Below, piece after piece: positions 42,571 to 54,833 of a stretch of 64,000 nt of DNA. The position numbers were made by a program, and so were the translations under genes. Numbering within the stretch: position 1 is the stretch's first letter; every line of letters begins with the position of its first letter. The notes below the pieces were generated by a model, which saw nothing but the letters and a program-made list of their open reading frames with translations, made no database searches and had not been told where the DNA came from. The stretch is from Adiantum capillus-veneris (taxonomy: Eukaryota; Streptophyta; Polypodiopsida; Polypodiales; Pteridaceae): contig CM043960.1 in the NCBI GenBank assembly GCA_014529385.2, positions 74,681,910 through 74,745,909 on the forward strand. The letters run 5' to 3'.

Positions 42571-45500
42571 CGAAGTTGTGATGTAGCACTCACCTGTCGG
42601 GTCTTACCCCAAAAGAGTCTGTCCATAGACACTCTGTAGTGCTATAGAGAGAGCAGGAGACCCACACAAGTGAACTACCAATCTCTTATGGATAGCCATG
42701 CTGTCACAAATGATTGTTGCGTCTATACTCCGTGGTAGAGAGCAGCTGGTGTGAGTTTAAGATTTATCAAAAACTCAACTTGAGTGTCGCACTGAAAACA
42801 TGTAGTGCAAAAATGACATTGTAAACATCTTGAATGACAAGACCCTTGCTTGTCGATTAACGTCGATGTATACTTCCCTAGGTAGATCTGTTCACTCTTG
42901 AAAACAATCACCCAAAGCATGCCAATAGTTGGGTCTTACCCTTGGCCTGACAATGGCTCTTAGCCTGTGTGGCTCATAGCCCGTGGGAAAATTATTGTTC
43001 AATGGACGAACCGATGAAGACTAATTTGAGTAGCATCTTAGCCACGTGCTAGCTGAGAGTTAGGGCACCTTGGCTCAGGCTGACTCACGAGCAAAACACG
43101 TATCAAAAGCTTCTTAGAAGATTTTCAATATTTCCGTAAAGAGAGAGAACGCGAGAGAAGAAGAAGAGCCTGCTGGGCTGAGGAACCTTCCTAAAGTTTT
43201 TAGAGTGTGCACCCAAGCTGTGTGCTCTTACGCAGCTTATGCCTGACGTGCAATTTATCATATAAGCATTCCACCATTGTCCGGTATGACTCGCTCATTG
43301 AGAGAGGTATCACATCTGGACCTACCTTCCTTGTAGGGGTCGTGATTGTATGAAAATTACTTAGCATTGGCACGTTTCCTGTGAAATAAGGGTTGTTGTA
43401 TGTTGACAGCAACCCAAATTGGTAGGGATTGTGTGAGCGAATATTCCCTAATTTGCTAGTTTCCCAAACTTGTGTGCCAATGCCCTTGACTCCAAGTCAT
43501 TGGGCAGTACCTTGGCACAAGGGAGAAGCCATGCTTCATGTAAAATTTCCAAATCAATTTTCTTTGCACAATGACAGTCATTTCCAAACAAAGTGTAAAC
43601 ATGGATATACGCCCTCTTGTATCATATACATCCGTCGTATACGAAATGAAACAATCTTCAAACAGTTTGCTAAAGCCTTCCCAAGTTTTTATGCTCATAG
43701 CATATGCCAAACGTGGTGAGTCACTATGCAAGATGCATAAATAGAAGCCTTGCTTCACCTAAACTGGGTAGTGCTAATAGCCAACTGTGTGGCAAGCATC
43801 CTATGTCGGCTTGTAGAAACAGTGACAATGAGTCGGCCATGCCGAGCAACTTGCTGCCCTCAACAAATCTAGTAATAGGTCATGCGTGTCACCTTGAGAT
43901 ACTGAAAAACCGGCCCTTGACCCTGCCTTTGAATCAAAAAGTAACTTGTGACGAATGTGCTCCATTAAGGTGTGCAAAAGGAGCCATGCTACATATAAGT
44001 ATGTCTAGCCTCATTGCCAATAAATGTTATTAGCAATCGATGACATAGCAAAAAGAGTCGACCTTGTTCAGCATGCATAAAAAATTGACCGTGTCGAATT
44101 ATAAACGTAATGGAGAAGCAATAAAACATGTGCAGGTGATGCATCTCGTACCTGCTTGGCATTATGAATGATAGCCGTGATCATTCATTCCATTGCCTAC
44201 GAGAGTTACGAAGCACATGCGCAATAAGTACTCCACTTCATGTTGTCAAGGGCCTTGCCCATTTCACAACCAATGTGGTATCATGTGAGAACTATAATGC
44301 TCTTACCTGCTCGGTTTGATTGCCATTGTTCATGACAATCACCACACCTAGCATTAGTGTGTGCATCACCACATAGTTGGTTAAATGGTGTATAGGTAGA
44401 GAAGCCTTGCTTCTCTGCAAGCCCAAACTCAGGGCTCTTGCCCGTCGCCGTGAAATCGGCCATGCCGATCAGCAATCCAACCATGCAAAACAACTTTGCA
44501 CGCATGAGTCAAATTAGCCACCGGCCTTGCCGTTGCATCAAAGATGAAGCTTGGAAATTCGATATGTATAAGTCTGCAAAATAGCATCACATAGGGATTA
44601 AGAAAATCCTTGGAAGTACAAAAAGACCAACCTGATGAGCATGGCGTTTGTCCGTGTACGCGGAAAACATATCCGCCACTCGATCAACAATATCGTCTTT
44701 TCCTGGGATCTTTGCCCCTTTGCCAAGCCGAACAACAGGCCTTGCCTAACGACCATGTTCCGTCAAATTTCTTTGTCGGATGCCCCTCATCGGGAGAAGC
44801 CCTGTAGATTGTCGTGTCCAAGACGTTATAACTTACACGCACAATCGTGTCTGTCTTCGTGCATGTTTTGGATTCCCCTTGCAAGCATTATGGTTGCAGT
44901 AGCTTCCTCTTGCGGTAGCATACCGCACCACTTACAAGAGCATGCATGATGCCATGACTGAGGGAATGTGGACTGCAGTTCCCTTTGTTGGCTACATGGC
45001 TTTTCGGCCTTTGGCACCTTGCCGATTGTAGCTGACAACCACGACTTTGTGGAAACATTCAATTCCCGAAACACGGGCAAGCCGTACTTGCCAAGCGGGA
45101 AATTGACGGGTCTCATCCCACATAAATCCGAAATCTCTAAAGTCTGCAACGTCATGGCGATCTTGTGCAATCCTGCACATCGCAGGCAACCTCCTCCCTG
45201 CGTGGGAGGGGTTGCTTAGGATGACCCTAGGGCACCCCCCCTTGGGAAGCCAAAAAGAAAGTGCCAAAATTTGTTTTTTTTTAAAATAAAAATAAAATTG
45301 GCATGTGAAACCTGTGGTGCCATGGCGGCTGTCGACTACGCAGGAGAAGAGGAAGACACAGCTTGTGCATGGGCCAGATTCGTGCAGTGCTGCAGAAGCG
45401 AAAAACATTGCGGATGCCGGCGCGCATCCATCAAGCTAAACCCCATGCGCTTCTGAGGTGGTCAAATTTCTGCCCCTTCCCGACACGAGCTGGCATACAC

Positions 45501-45770
45501 ACGCTGCCCCTTCCTCGGTTGAGCAACCCCGAATTTGCATGCCTTTGATTGCACCTTCCTCAATTGAGCAACCCCGACTTTGCATGTTTCTCGTTCCTCA
45601 TTCCTCAAAGCCCGAGATAGATAAAGAGACGCCATGCTTAAACATGCAGCCATAGTTGGGCTCTCCCCTTCCTTGCAAGCTCGCCCAAAGAGAAAGAGAG
45701 AAAGAGAGAAAGAGAGAGAAGGGCATGATTTCTCTTTCGCCATGGCTCCCCCCTGCTTCCTCTCCACCTT

Positions 45771-45782
45771 GCTCTGATACCA
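45771..45782 (-). other. SLX primer-binding site (initiator tRNA-Met)
   Basis: On the minus strand TGGTATCAGAGC lies one base after the LTR end TTCTTACA. Confidence 0.9.
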
Positions 45783-45783
45783 G

Positions 45784-45947
45784 TGTAAGAACCCTAGGAG
45801 ATAGAGACCTGGATCCTCCACCCAACCGCCCATACTTAAAGGCTCCTAGCCCTAGGATCCCCTGTCCACACCGCTAGCTGGCCCGTGGCCGGGGTCCGTG
45901 ACCCCCCCTTAGGGTAGGGCCCTGCCCGTAGGACCCGTGTCCTGACA
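45784..45947 (-). repeat. SLX 5' LTR (164 bp)
   Basis: Partner of 40172-40336, with one single-base indel and about ten substitutions. Confidence 0.9.
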
Positions 45948-46904
45948 TTTTTCACCTTTTAAAAAAGTGCAAAGGTAGATATAGACCCAAAATAGTCACC
46001 CACAAGACAATATAACCATTAACTCCATCATCCATAGCACGTATTGTTTGACAAATAAAAATACAAAGTGACAAGCGTGAATTGATGAAAGCAAATCAAT
46101 GACAATTGTACACATAGGCAAAATCACTTGATTGTTAAACTTTGCAACTGTAATAGTTACAAACCATTGTCATTATTTAAAAAATATACATGGTTTTCAA
46201 AAAGACGTATAAAAGTCGTCTCATGATACATAAGCTATGACAAAAAGAAACTAATGCTATCTAGCTATGGCTAAACCGACGTCGTTTAATCAGACGTCTC
46301 ATCGCGTCCAAGCGGCGTATCTATCGGATTCTGCAAACAAAAACAATAAGACAGCTTTTTGTAAGTATAAACATATAGCGACGTTTATAAAAAAATACAA
46401 CAAATAGAAAAGAATAAATCATAATACTAACCATGCCGCCGCGAGAACTCAGAATGTCTATAAGGGCGTTTAAGCCCTTCCTGTCTACGTACTCACGCTC
46501 GTACGGTGTGGGATCACGTCCTGTCATCGCTCACTGTCTAAACATACAAAGAATCCATTATGTTAGAATTTAAAAACCCATAAACCCTAAACTATCAAAC
46601 ATAGAGAGCAATGCGAAAACACTTACAAAATCGGCCTCAAATGATGTCCACCCGCCGCTCTCCAAGTGGTGCAAGCTCCCTTCCTCTACTCGCGCTCTGG
46701 TTGCCTTCTTTTGTTGCTTCCACTTGTCGAGATTCTTGTATGCTGCTTTCTTCGCATTCTTCCAATCTTCTTTGGCCAGCCAATCTGGTCTATTACACCC
46801 ATGCTTGATTGCTTTTTGCACTTCAAAACGCTTGTGCTTGCAGTATTCGCGCATTCGAACCTTCATCACGTCTTCATTGAAGCGGTCCTCCCGTGTTGGA
46901 ACGG
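45948..46904 (-). pseudogene. CACTA second ORF, 3' exons and downstream DNA
   Basis: The part at 46570-46904 continues the Ptta/En-Spm-type protein after the G3 insertion: REDRFNEDVMKVRMREY, NRPDWLAKEDWKNAKKAAY and KATRARVEEGSLHHLESGG. The last block is typical of this family before its conserved tail. A donor-like GTAAGT at 46626 and a later short exon GRDPTPYEREYVDRKG (46432-46520) suggest an intron of about 90 bp. A second intron fits 46331-46431 (GTTAGT to TTTGCAG). Either choice of acceptor for the first intron leads to a stop, so it is probably mutated. From 45948 to 46320 nothing is recognised except a GACGTC-rich patch near 46270-46310. Confidence 0.65.
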
Positions 46905-49075
46905 TGTCAAGAAGTAGGCGGTCTTGCCAGGCAAGCACCGGGCCTCGTGCTGTGAGAGTTTGTAAGGAAGCTCAAGGGTTATGAGAAGGAGATAAGATGT
47001 ATATAACATAGCTTCTAGATCTAAAGAAGAAATGTAGCCAAAGAAACCGCTCACTTTCCCTTACAAACACATACGTGATGGAGAGAACTCATGAAAGATA
47101 GTCAAAACAAAACAAAAATGAAAACATAGAGATACGATCATATTGTATCATGGGTAGGATAAAAGGGTTAATGGATGAGTTAATGATATTTAATCTTTGT
47201 TGTCCAAATAAGCTACGGATTGCTCTTTGGAACTGTAGCTTTGTGCTTACTATAATGTATACGTTTTGTCTAGCAATGGGGATTAGTCGTGAGTACAAAT
47301 CCTCTTGATTCATAATAAAATAACCACACTCACATAAAAAGAGAAGTTATAGTCAATAATAGGTAGTATGATGGGATCTAGTGAGAGAACTATTTCGTTG
47401 ATCCTTTCAGGACCAAATAGAAACACTATGCGTTGCTGAAAGTGAATCTTTCGACTAATCCAAATGTTGACCCTAATAGATTGTATAGAATGGAAATGAA
47501 AGAAATCGCCTCTATGTGGATTATGGTTATTCATCGATGATATACTTAGTATGTTCAAAGATAAAGGTGTGAAACAAGTGAGAGGAGAAGAAGAAGAGAG
47601 ATTCTCTCCCAAGCCCTATTGTTGCCCTTAGGCAATAAGGATACTGCGGGGAGAGAAGTACCTGTAGCAAGGAGATTCTAGAGTTTGTGGAAGAGAATGA
47701 GAACCTTAAGAGAGAGAGATGCTTGTGGAAGATGAAGATATGGTTACTAACCTTGTGCACATAATTGTTTCCCACAAGAAGGTTGTACCCATTACATTGA
47801 CAAGGTTGTTGCTTGAATACCTTCCAATGAAATGATTAGGACACAACAAGAGAGATGAAAGGAGGAGTAAAGATAGAATTAGAGATAGATCTAAGTGTGG
47901 TGGTGGTATTAAAGATAAATAATGAGAGATAGAGATAGAGTTAGATACAAGTATTGGACTAGATATGCAAATGAAAGGAAAACTAGCAACATATATCTTA
48001 CATGAGAGCAATCGCCACCACCTTAATGGAGAGAGAAGATGAGGCAAGACTTCAGCCTTTCTTCAAGAGAAAGTGTGGCACTAAGATGAGTGTGTCACTT
48101 TGGATTGATCTATTCTCACTCACTCATAACATGCCCCCAATGAAGAGAAGGTTGCCCTTTTTATAGGTGAGGGAGCCATGTTTTACATAATCACTTGATT
48201 AGGCTAAAGAGTTAGCCCAAATCAAATGTTCTTTGGATATTTCTTAAAATGGGCTATATTAGGACTCAAAATATCATAAAATTGAGCATTTTGGGTTGTT
48301 GAGGCTCCATGTGGGTGCATGATGTATATGGGCCCCACCTAGGCATCTTCTGTGCGGCTCCAACACGGGGTCCTAACTTGTGTGTCTTGTCCTTCAAGGC
48401 ATCTTTGAGGTGTCACATTCACATGCTTGTGTCTTTTATCCTCCAAATATCTTATTTTATGGAAAAAGACCAAGATTACCTCTTTTCACTTGATTCACCT
48501 GTTTACCATCTCTTCTTGCAGTGTAGTTGTGAGAGGCTTTTTCACTCTTTTACCTGTAACTTTTGACCTGTAACTCGGATTGACATGCTTGAAAAGACAA
48601 AATTGGCCTACAAAAAGAGCTTGAATTGGTTTTGGACTTTTCTCCACGCCCTTAGGTTGGGAGTCTCAAATTGGGATGGTCCAAGAAGCTTTGGATCTTC
48701 CTTTTCATAAAGTCTTGTAGTAGGCCCTTCCCTCTTGTATGTATCCAAGAATGTATGCATTATTGAAGGGTTATATTTTTAAATAAATGTGAAAAGAAGA
48801 AAATAATTTATATATGGTAGGGTATAGCTGAGATATTAGAAGAAATAGACAAATTATTTTTCCCCAGACAAAAAGAGGCACAATCATTGATACTTCTCTT
48901 GCAGTACTTTCTAATAGTAATGTACATTCATATTACTTCAAAGGTAATACTAAGGTATGGTAGAAAGATTTTATTTATGCATATGAGTATTATATGAATT
49001 ATAATTATGCATCAAAAAGTCACAAGATAAATCGTTTAATGCCCATTCCCACTATATACGTGCCACAGCAGGACA
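46905..49075 (-). repeat. G3 3' LTR (2171 bp)
   Basis: On the minus strand it runs from TGTCCTGCTGTGG after the polypurine tract to CTTCTTGACA. The TATA-type sequence TATAAAAAGGG lies at 48155-48165. The open pieces at 47089-48047 also occur in the other LTR and lack domains. Confidence 0.93.
48155..48165 (-). promoter_or_regulatory. TATA box in G3 LTR
   Basis: TATAAAAAGGG on the minus strand, kept unchanged in the other LTR at 60093-60103. It is a likely promoter core of the element. Confidence 0.6.
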
Positions 49076-49087
49076 TCCACCCCCTCT
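49076..49087 (-). other. G3 polypurine tract
   Basis: On the minus strand AGAGGGGGTGGA abuts the LTR start TGTC. Confidence 0.75.
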
Positions 49088-50167
49088 AAACCTGCACATC
49101 CTCCGGTATGTGCCATGTTGTCTCTTTGTAAGATCAGACCTCTTGTACATTTCCTTGCTTTCTTCTTCACTGGATAATTCCAGAGCTTCATGTTCACTTT
49201 GATCTTCACGTGTGTTTTGCTCTTCTTCCTCATCAACATCTTCTAGATCATTGTCTGCTCTTCTCTTAAACATTTTGATCCTTTTTCCTGCAATGGGAAT
49301 CTTTACTTTTGTACCATCTAGTTCAGACAAGCTGTAAGTAGCATTTTCATACACATGCCGTACAACATACGGTCCAAACCATCTTTTTGAGAACTTACGC
49401 ATGACTGTGTGCTGGTTATCAAGGCTACTATCATACACTAAAACCCAGTCACCTTTGTCAATTGCTTTGCTCCTGAGTTGATGTCGCTTATCAAAGTAGT
49501 CCTTGTTTTTCAACCTTGCATTTTTGAGTCGTTCTTTCGCAGCTTCAATGTCTCTAGGTCTTCTCTCTAGTTTCCTTATACGCAGTGCAAGGAGATCTTC
49601 CCTGCAAAGCCCCTCTTGCCAAGGTAGTACATTCCATGTGGGAATTGTATCTTCAATCGACATCATTGGCTTTTGACCATACATTAGCTCCGCACGCATG
49701 TAGCTAGTTATTGAGCTATGTGTTGTACGATCAGTCCATAAAGCATATGGTAAGAGTTTTGGCCACTCACCAACTCTTCCTTCACAAGCCTTGGCCAAAG
49801 CTTTGATGATAGGAGGATGCCCTCTTTCACTCTTTCCATTGCCTTCAGGGTTGTAAGCTGTGGTAAGAGAAAGCTTGATTCCTAATCTGGTAAAGAACTC
49901 CCTTGCTTCCTCAGCATCCAGCTCACCTCTATCTGCAGTGATCTTTCCCACACAACCATAACGGCAAATCACCTCACCAAGAAGAAATTTGCACACAGCT
50001 TCTGTGGTTTTAGCTCTTAATGCTCTTCCGTCAACCTGATTAGTTAGGTCCTCTCGTGCAAGAACCAGGTATCTCATCTACTAGAGTCCTAAAGGCATTG
50101 TGACTAGATCCACAACCCATTTATAGTGCATGGCTAGTGGATATGTAGGGTGCAATCCATCACGATG
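49088..50167 (-). pseudogene. G3 integrase core and C-terminus
   Basis: After three in-frame stops (50165-50078 region, which carries the first aspartate in KWVVDLVTMP) a 341-codon part follows. It has YLVLAREDLTNQVDGRAL, VGKITADRGELDAEEA (second aspartate) and YNPEGNGKSERGH (glutamate). Next come LLPYALWTDRTTHSS, ELMYGQKPMM and the C-terminal GDWVLVYDSSLDNQH and RWFGPYVVRHV, then an acidic tail. The catalytic triad is complete. The phrases LAREDL...VDGRAL and TADRGELDAEEA differ from ordinary plant gypsy integrases and recall, from memory, those of fungal gypsy elements. Codons below 49076 fall in the LTR. Confidence 0.88.
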
Positions 50168-50941
50168 TCAGACATTTGAATACATTTGACAAGTTACACA
50201 TGACTCTACAAATTGAGATACATCTTTATACATACCCTTCCACCAGTATTTTTCTTTCAACTTGGAGAAGGTTGCCCACACACCCCTGTGTCCAGCCCAT
50301 AGACTCTCATGAAACTCTTGCATGAGCTCTACTTGAGTCTCTATTTTACATATAACCCGTTGTGGTGTAGCACCCTTTTGTTTAGGATGCTTCCACAAGT
50401 AACCATCCCTCAAAAAGTACCCATATGCTTTCCTGTGTACCCTCCTGAATTCTTGTTCAGACCAATCATCCTGTTTTGCTAGAGTACTCAAATAGCTTCC
50501 AATAAGAAACCAATCACCTTCATAAAGATCTTTCAAGAACAATTCAAGTGTATTAGTCGTGCAGACATAGTTACCTTTGACATGAGAGATGGAATAGAAC
50601 TTTGTGCCCACATCATCTCCCTCATCAATCATCTGTGACTCATCTTCATACCTTGCCCTTGATAGCATATCTACGACTGTATTGTCTTTACGTGCAATGT
50701 GCTTGAACTCGGGATTTAAGGACTTAATGTAGGCAATCCACCGCAACATAGCGATGACTGGCGTTGAGCAGCTTGTAATCATCCCAAGAAGTGGTAGAAA
50801 ATTTGTTTCTACAACCACACATGCACCAATTAGGTACTCTTTCCCACTTTTCATGGTTGTAACCATACCCCATAACTCTCTCTTTATCTGTGGATAGTTT
50901 CTTTGGCGAGCACTTAGTACCTTTGCTCCAAATCTTACCAC
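50168..50941 (-). pseudogene. G3 RNase H end and integrase zinc domain
   Basis: 258 codons: RNase H C-terminal half (FGAKVLSARQRNYPQIKREL, VETNFLPLL, FKHIARKDNTVVDMLSR), a spacer, then the zinc module HESLWAGHRGVWATF with YKDVSQFVESCVTC. The start of RNase H, at about 50942-51032, is interrupted by stops. The frame continues into the integrase core across stops. Confidence 0.85.
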
Positions 50942-51032
50942 ATACCTGTGTCCTTCTTTGTCATCTTGCCCTATTGCCTATCCAATCCCTGTAGGACTGG
51001 TGTCGACTGTCACAATTACTGGCCTTTGACAC

Positions 51033-52592
51033 TCATAGTCTACCTTTCTCAAAGTCGTTTGCTGACTGGAGAAACTCCTTTAGCTTTTTCATGGATTTTA
51101 CATGTGCTTCTGTCCATTTAAACTTTTGATTCTTTCTAAGCAGCTGATAAAGAGGATCAGCTACATGTGCATAATGTGGAATCCAAATAACATAGAAGAC
51201 ACATGCTCCCAGAAACCTTCTAACCTCAGTGATGCTAGTGCATGTTTCTTTCATTCTTTGGATGGCATCTACCTTTGTTGGACAAGGTTTCCTACCATAT
51301 GGCCCGCACATGTGCCCCACAATGAGCACTTCATTGACACCAAACATAGACTTTTTCTTTGACAATGTAAGATTCACTTCTTCCAACCTAGACAAAATTT
51401 TATCACAATCATTTATGTGATTTACCACAAACCTGCAACGTCCCTTGAGATCCAAAGCTTCGTCTTTGTCACTTTCTTCACATCCTTTGATAGGCAAATC
51501 ATCAATGAAAGGCATTGTGATTTGAGGAATAAAGTCGCGTAAGACCTTATTCATCCCATTCATCATATGTGCAACCGAGTTGGTTGCTCCCTGTGGCAAG
51601 GTACACATCCTTGCCAAACCCAAAGGTTTCCTCATGGTTTTCAAGTCTCTGCTTTTGATTGCAAGCTGAAATTGATAATACCCTGAGTAGAGATCCCCCA
51701 TTGAGTAGATTTACCTCCCTGAAAACGCCTCTGCAAACTCATCCACAATTGGACCTGTACCTACATTTCTAATTGTCACCTTGTTCACTGGTTGCATATC
51801 TTGGATGAAGCATAGAGAACCATTCTTCTTTGGAACTGTGAACCACCTGTTTGAGTATGGAGCACAAGAAGGCTCCAAGATTCCCATTTTGATTTTCTCA
51901 TTCAGTAGCTCTACTAACTTTGGCAAATGAGCCTTTGGAACCGGAATAGGCCGCAGATTCCAAGGCACATGAGGTATTGTGAAAATTACCATTGGAGCTA
52001 CAATAGAAGGATCAACACATCCTATCTCATGTGGCTCAAATGCAAAAGCCTTACCATGATTTGAAAGCATTTCTTTGAAGCACTTTGTATCCTCCTGTGT
52101 TAGAAACTCCTCGCAACCAATCTGCAACTCTTGAAAAGACTCCTTTGTGAAGGTATGCCCAATCTTTTTAGGATTCCTCAAACTTGGTTGTAAAGAAGCC
52201 TGCTCAATCTTTTCCCTATTGTTGGGTGGTAAGGGTGAAGCTACTGGTTTCACCTTCTTTGCTACACTCTTGTATTTAGGTTCAACATGGACTTCTGGGC
52301 CAACTGTTTGGCTTTCTTTAAAGGCTTCTACTACTTGATACATTTCCATAGAACAAACTTTCACAACTTCATTTTCAAGATGCAAATTAGACCCCATTAC
52401 AGCATCAAGCTCACCCATAGTATCTACAAAAGAAACTTGTTCACACAAACCCAAAACATTTTCAGTAGGCTCTAGAAACCCACTCTTTTTCATGCCTATT
52501 TGTACATTATGCACATATTGCCTCTCACATCTCTTCAAATCTTCAAGTTTTGTAAAACATACTGATCCATTCCTTGTTACCAAGGAGCCCAT
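51033..52592 (-). pseudogene. G3 reverse transcriptase
   Basis: The region 51711-52592 holds a Pol spacer and the RT fingers (LVELLNEKIKMGILEPS, RWFTVPKKNGSLCFIQDMQPVN). One in-frame stop at 51711-51713 separates it from 51033-51701, with LYSGYYQFQLAIKSRD, LPQGATNSVAHMMNGMNKVL and the catalytic box MPFIDDLPIKG (aspartates intact). The thumb follows, with VRRFLGACVFYVIWIPHYAHVADPLYQLL-like sequence. The first palm aspartate motif reads MGDLYSGYYQ. The enzyme looks close to intact apart from the stop. Confidence 0.87.
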
Positions 52593-52660
52593 TGAAAAAG
52601 TTTCACCTATTTTTGGATCAAGCGAGACCCTTTTTCTTTTTGTACCACTGCAATCTCGCT

Positions 52661-53779
52661 TTACAATGGTACTTGGCCAAAACCCATCATTTCTCTATGA
52701 TCATGAAACTCTTTGCTCACCTTTGGTAGAGGATGTTCTCTGAGGTTGTCACGATTTCTTTCATGGTTTACACAAACTGTGAGAAATTGGACAGCTCGTT
52801 TACCATCTTTGCTACGTATCCTAGCATATGCTGAACCATCATCCATTACCTTTGTTTCCATTCAAACTCCCACAATGTAGGGTTGTCCAAGGATGAGATG
52901 ATATGAAGATGTATCCTGTACAAAGAAGTTTTGGTCAATCTTTACATCACCTATTGTTACCTTCACACCTGGACATGCTGCATACAATTCAGTGGATGAA
53001 TTGTGTGGCACTTTGACCATCCAGCCATGATCTATGTCCATCGGCCATTTGCACTTGTTGTAGAGACTCTTTGACATTATGTTTATTTCTGAACCATGGT
53101 CAATCAAGGCAAAAAATGGCTCTTCAAGATCACCTACCTTGACCAAAGTTTCTGTAGTAGCCCTTGCCCAATGACTTCGTGAATAGTAACTCCTAGGAAT
53201 ATCTTCAACTTCTTCATCATCATTTGAGAAATGCACTTGCTTCACTCTCCCACTAGATTGGTAGCATCCTACCACAGCTCCATCATCCTCCTTATTTTGC
53301 AGCTGCATCCCTTGTGTCTTCAAGGTTTCCCCTTCAACCTGTGGACGAGAAACTTCAGCAAGGGTTTGCCTCTTCCTCTTGATGATGTCAATGATCTCCT
53401 CATGGAATTCACACTTTTCAATGCCAAGAACTTCTCCCAGAGTAAACTCAATCTTGCTATTCAAGATCCTTTCCTCCAAGAATTTATTTAAATCTGTATC
53501 AACCTCAATATCAGATTGTAGTTTATAAGTTGGGCCTTTTGTCTTACCTTTTGTTGGATCTTTCTTCTTTCCTGTTGTAGACTCCTCCATGAGTACTTCA
53601 GGTGGAGACGCTCCTTGTGTTGAGGGTGTTTGTGAAGGCATTGAGTCACTTCTTCCCCCACTTCTGGAAGCTCTTTTTGATGGTCCTTCATCAGCATTCT
53701 CACGTCTGCGCTTCTCTTCTACAATCGCCTCATTTTGTTGGCATTTTGTAATGTATACATGCACTAACAATGAGTCCAC
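52661..53779 (-). pseudogene. G3 protease region
   Basis: The region 52862-53779 (305 codons) has a basic, serine-rich start, an acidic middle, then the protease active site FALIDHGSEINIMSKSLY, with D-H-G in place of D-S/T-G, and the core YHLILGQPYI. The piece at 52661-52861 continues toward RT after a frame or stop break at 52862. Aspartic protease for Gag-Pol processing is the expected role. The DHGSEIN form seems usual for this lineage in my memory, so it may not be a defect. Confidence 0.75.
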
Positions 53780-53788
53780 TGGATCATT

Positions 53789-54631
53789 CTATCCTGTTTC
53801 TAGACGTATGCAATCACCTGCTTCATGTAGAATCTCTTTTGTAAGCTTTCCCTTTTTAGCTAGTTCCATGACATTTGGCCAAATTTGACCATGATGGTCA
53901 CTCGCCTCTTCATCATTAAGGTGCTCAATTTTTACTCCATAAGTAGCTGCCTCAACTGAAGAGCTAGCACGGTTAGTTGCTATATCTTCAACTAAGGTTT
54001 GCATTCCCCCCTTCCCAAAGTTAGTTCTCAAGGGTAGACCTATCTCTCTTAAGTGGATTTTACCATCCTTAAAAAAGACAACATCTTTTGACAAAGCATC
54101 ACTAAAATCATCACAATCCCTTCTTACATGGTCTATAGTATCACACCAAATACATCTATTAACAAACCCTTCTTTGGGCTGTTGTCTTTGCCTAGGAAGT
54201 GGCCCTGATGGTTGGCCTTTTTCTTCAAGCTTTGCAAGCTTCACCTTCAAGTCACGCATTCCCTTCACAAGCTCATCTAGCATGGACTCATCAAACTTAA
54301 GGGCGATAAAAGTAGGCTTTACCATTTTGTCAGAAGTTGAGGTGGAAGGACTTGTAGTGTTTACTACCATCTTGTCCCTTCTTCTTTGTCTTTTGGCAAG
54401 CAGTGAGACAGCATCTTCAACCTCATTCCAGTCGGTATTTAGTCCTTGTTCAGCATCTTTATCTTCAAGAAGAAGCTCCAAATTTTCTTGAAACTCTTTA
54501 CCTGCAGATTGTAAGAAAAGATCTGTCTTCTCTGCATCTAGTGTGGCCCTTTCTGTCCTTGTGAGTTGTGTATAGCGCCGCTCAAATTCCCTAAGTAGCT
54601 CTGTTATTGATAGTCCTTGCTTTGTCTTGAC
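53789..54631 (-). pseudogene. G3 gag, C-terminal part
   Basis: Continues from the COP2 edge: TKQGLSITELLREFERRYTQL, then a charged helical region, a basic stretch RQRRRDK and a CCHC knuckle CIWCDTIDHVRRDC (about 54140). It ends at a stop at 53789. The codons above 54631 in the same open stretch are COP2 LTR, not gag. The N-terminal part is at 58394-58788. Confidence 0.82.
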
Positions 54632-54822
54632 TGAAGGGGATCGGGGAGCACCACAGATGGAGAGTGAGAGAGAGAGAAGGAGACACACACACGATGTGGG
54701 TGGGGAGACTATGAAGTGGCAGCTCCCCCTATACAATATACTCACTATAAGTATAGGGTAACAGTGGGCGGGCGCCCATGACCTGAGCGATCGGTCAAGG
54801 CACATAGACCTTAACCCCAACA
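54632..54822 (-). repeat. COP2 3' LTR (191 bp)
   Basis: Same length as 58203-58393 with a handful of substitutions. A purine-rich tract (AAGTGGGAGGT on the minus strand, 54823-54833) precedes it. Confidence 0.92.
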
Positions 54823-54833
54823 ACCTCCCACTT

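Larger units (their letters stand above)
40351..45770. other. SLX internal region, non-coding
   Basis: No supported gene. It contains small tandem duplications (about 89 bases at 41431-41608; 24 bases at 42523-42570) and recurrent phrases such as GAAGCCTTGCTTC and GGCCATGCCGA. Many small ORFs on both strands show no consistent frame. Confidence 0.65.
40172..45947 (-). mobile_element. SLX: 5.8-kb LTR element with very short LTRs and no recognisable genes
   Basis: LTRs of 165 and 164 bp (TGTAAGAA...CCTGACA on the plus strand) flank 5.4 kb. A Met-type primer site follows the minus-strand 5' LTR and a strong polypurine tract precedes the 3' LTR. Flanks are ATTTTC and TTTTTC, a 6-bp duplication with one mismatch. 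No protease, RT or integrase motif is found in any frame; ORFs are below 200 codons and unrelated. The LTRs differ at about 11 positions by eye. Confidence 0.85.

Noticed and set aside
41006-45170. Many ORFs of 60-140 codons inside SLX
   Set aside because: They occur on both strands in overlapping frames without conserved motifs, as expected by chance.
47089-48047. Four ORFs that recur at 59039-59984
   Set aside because: Both sets lie inside the two G3 LTRs; the repetition is explained by LTR identity and no domain is seen.
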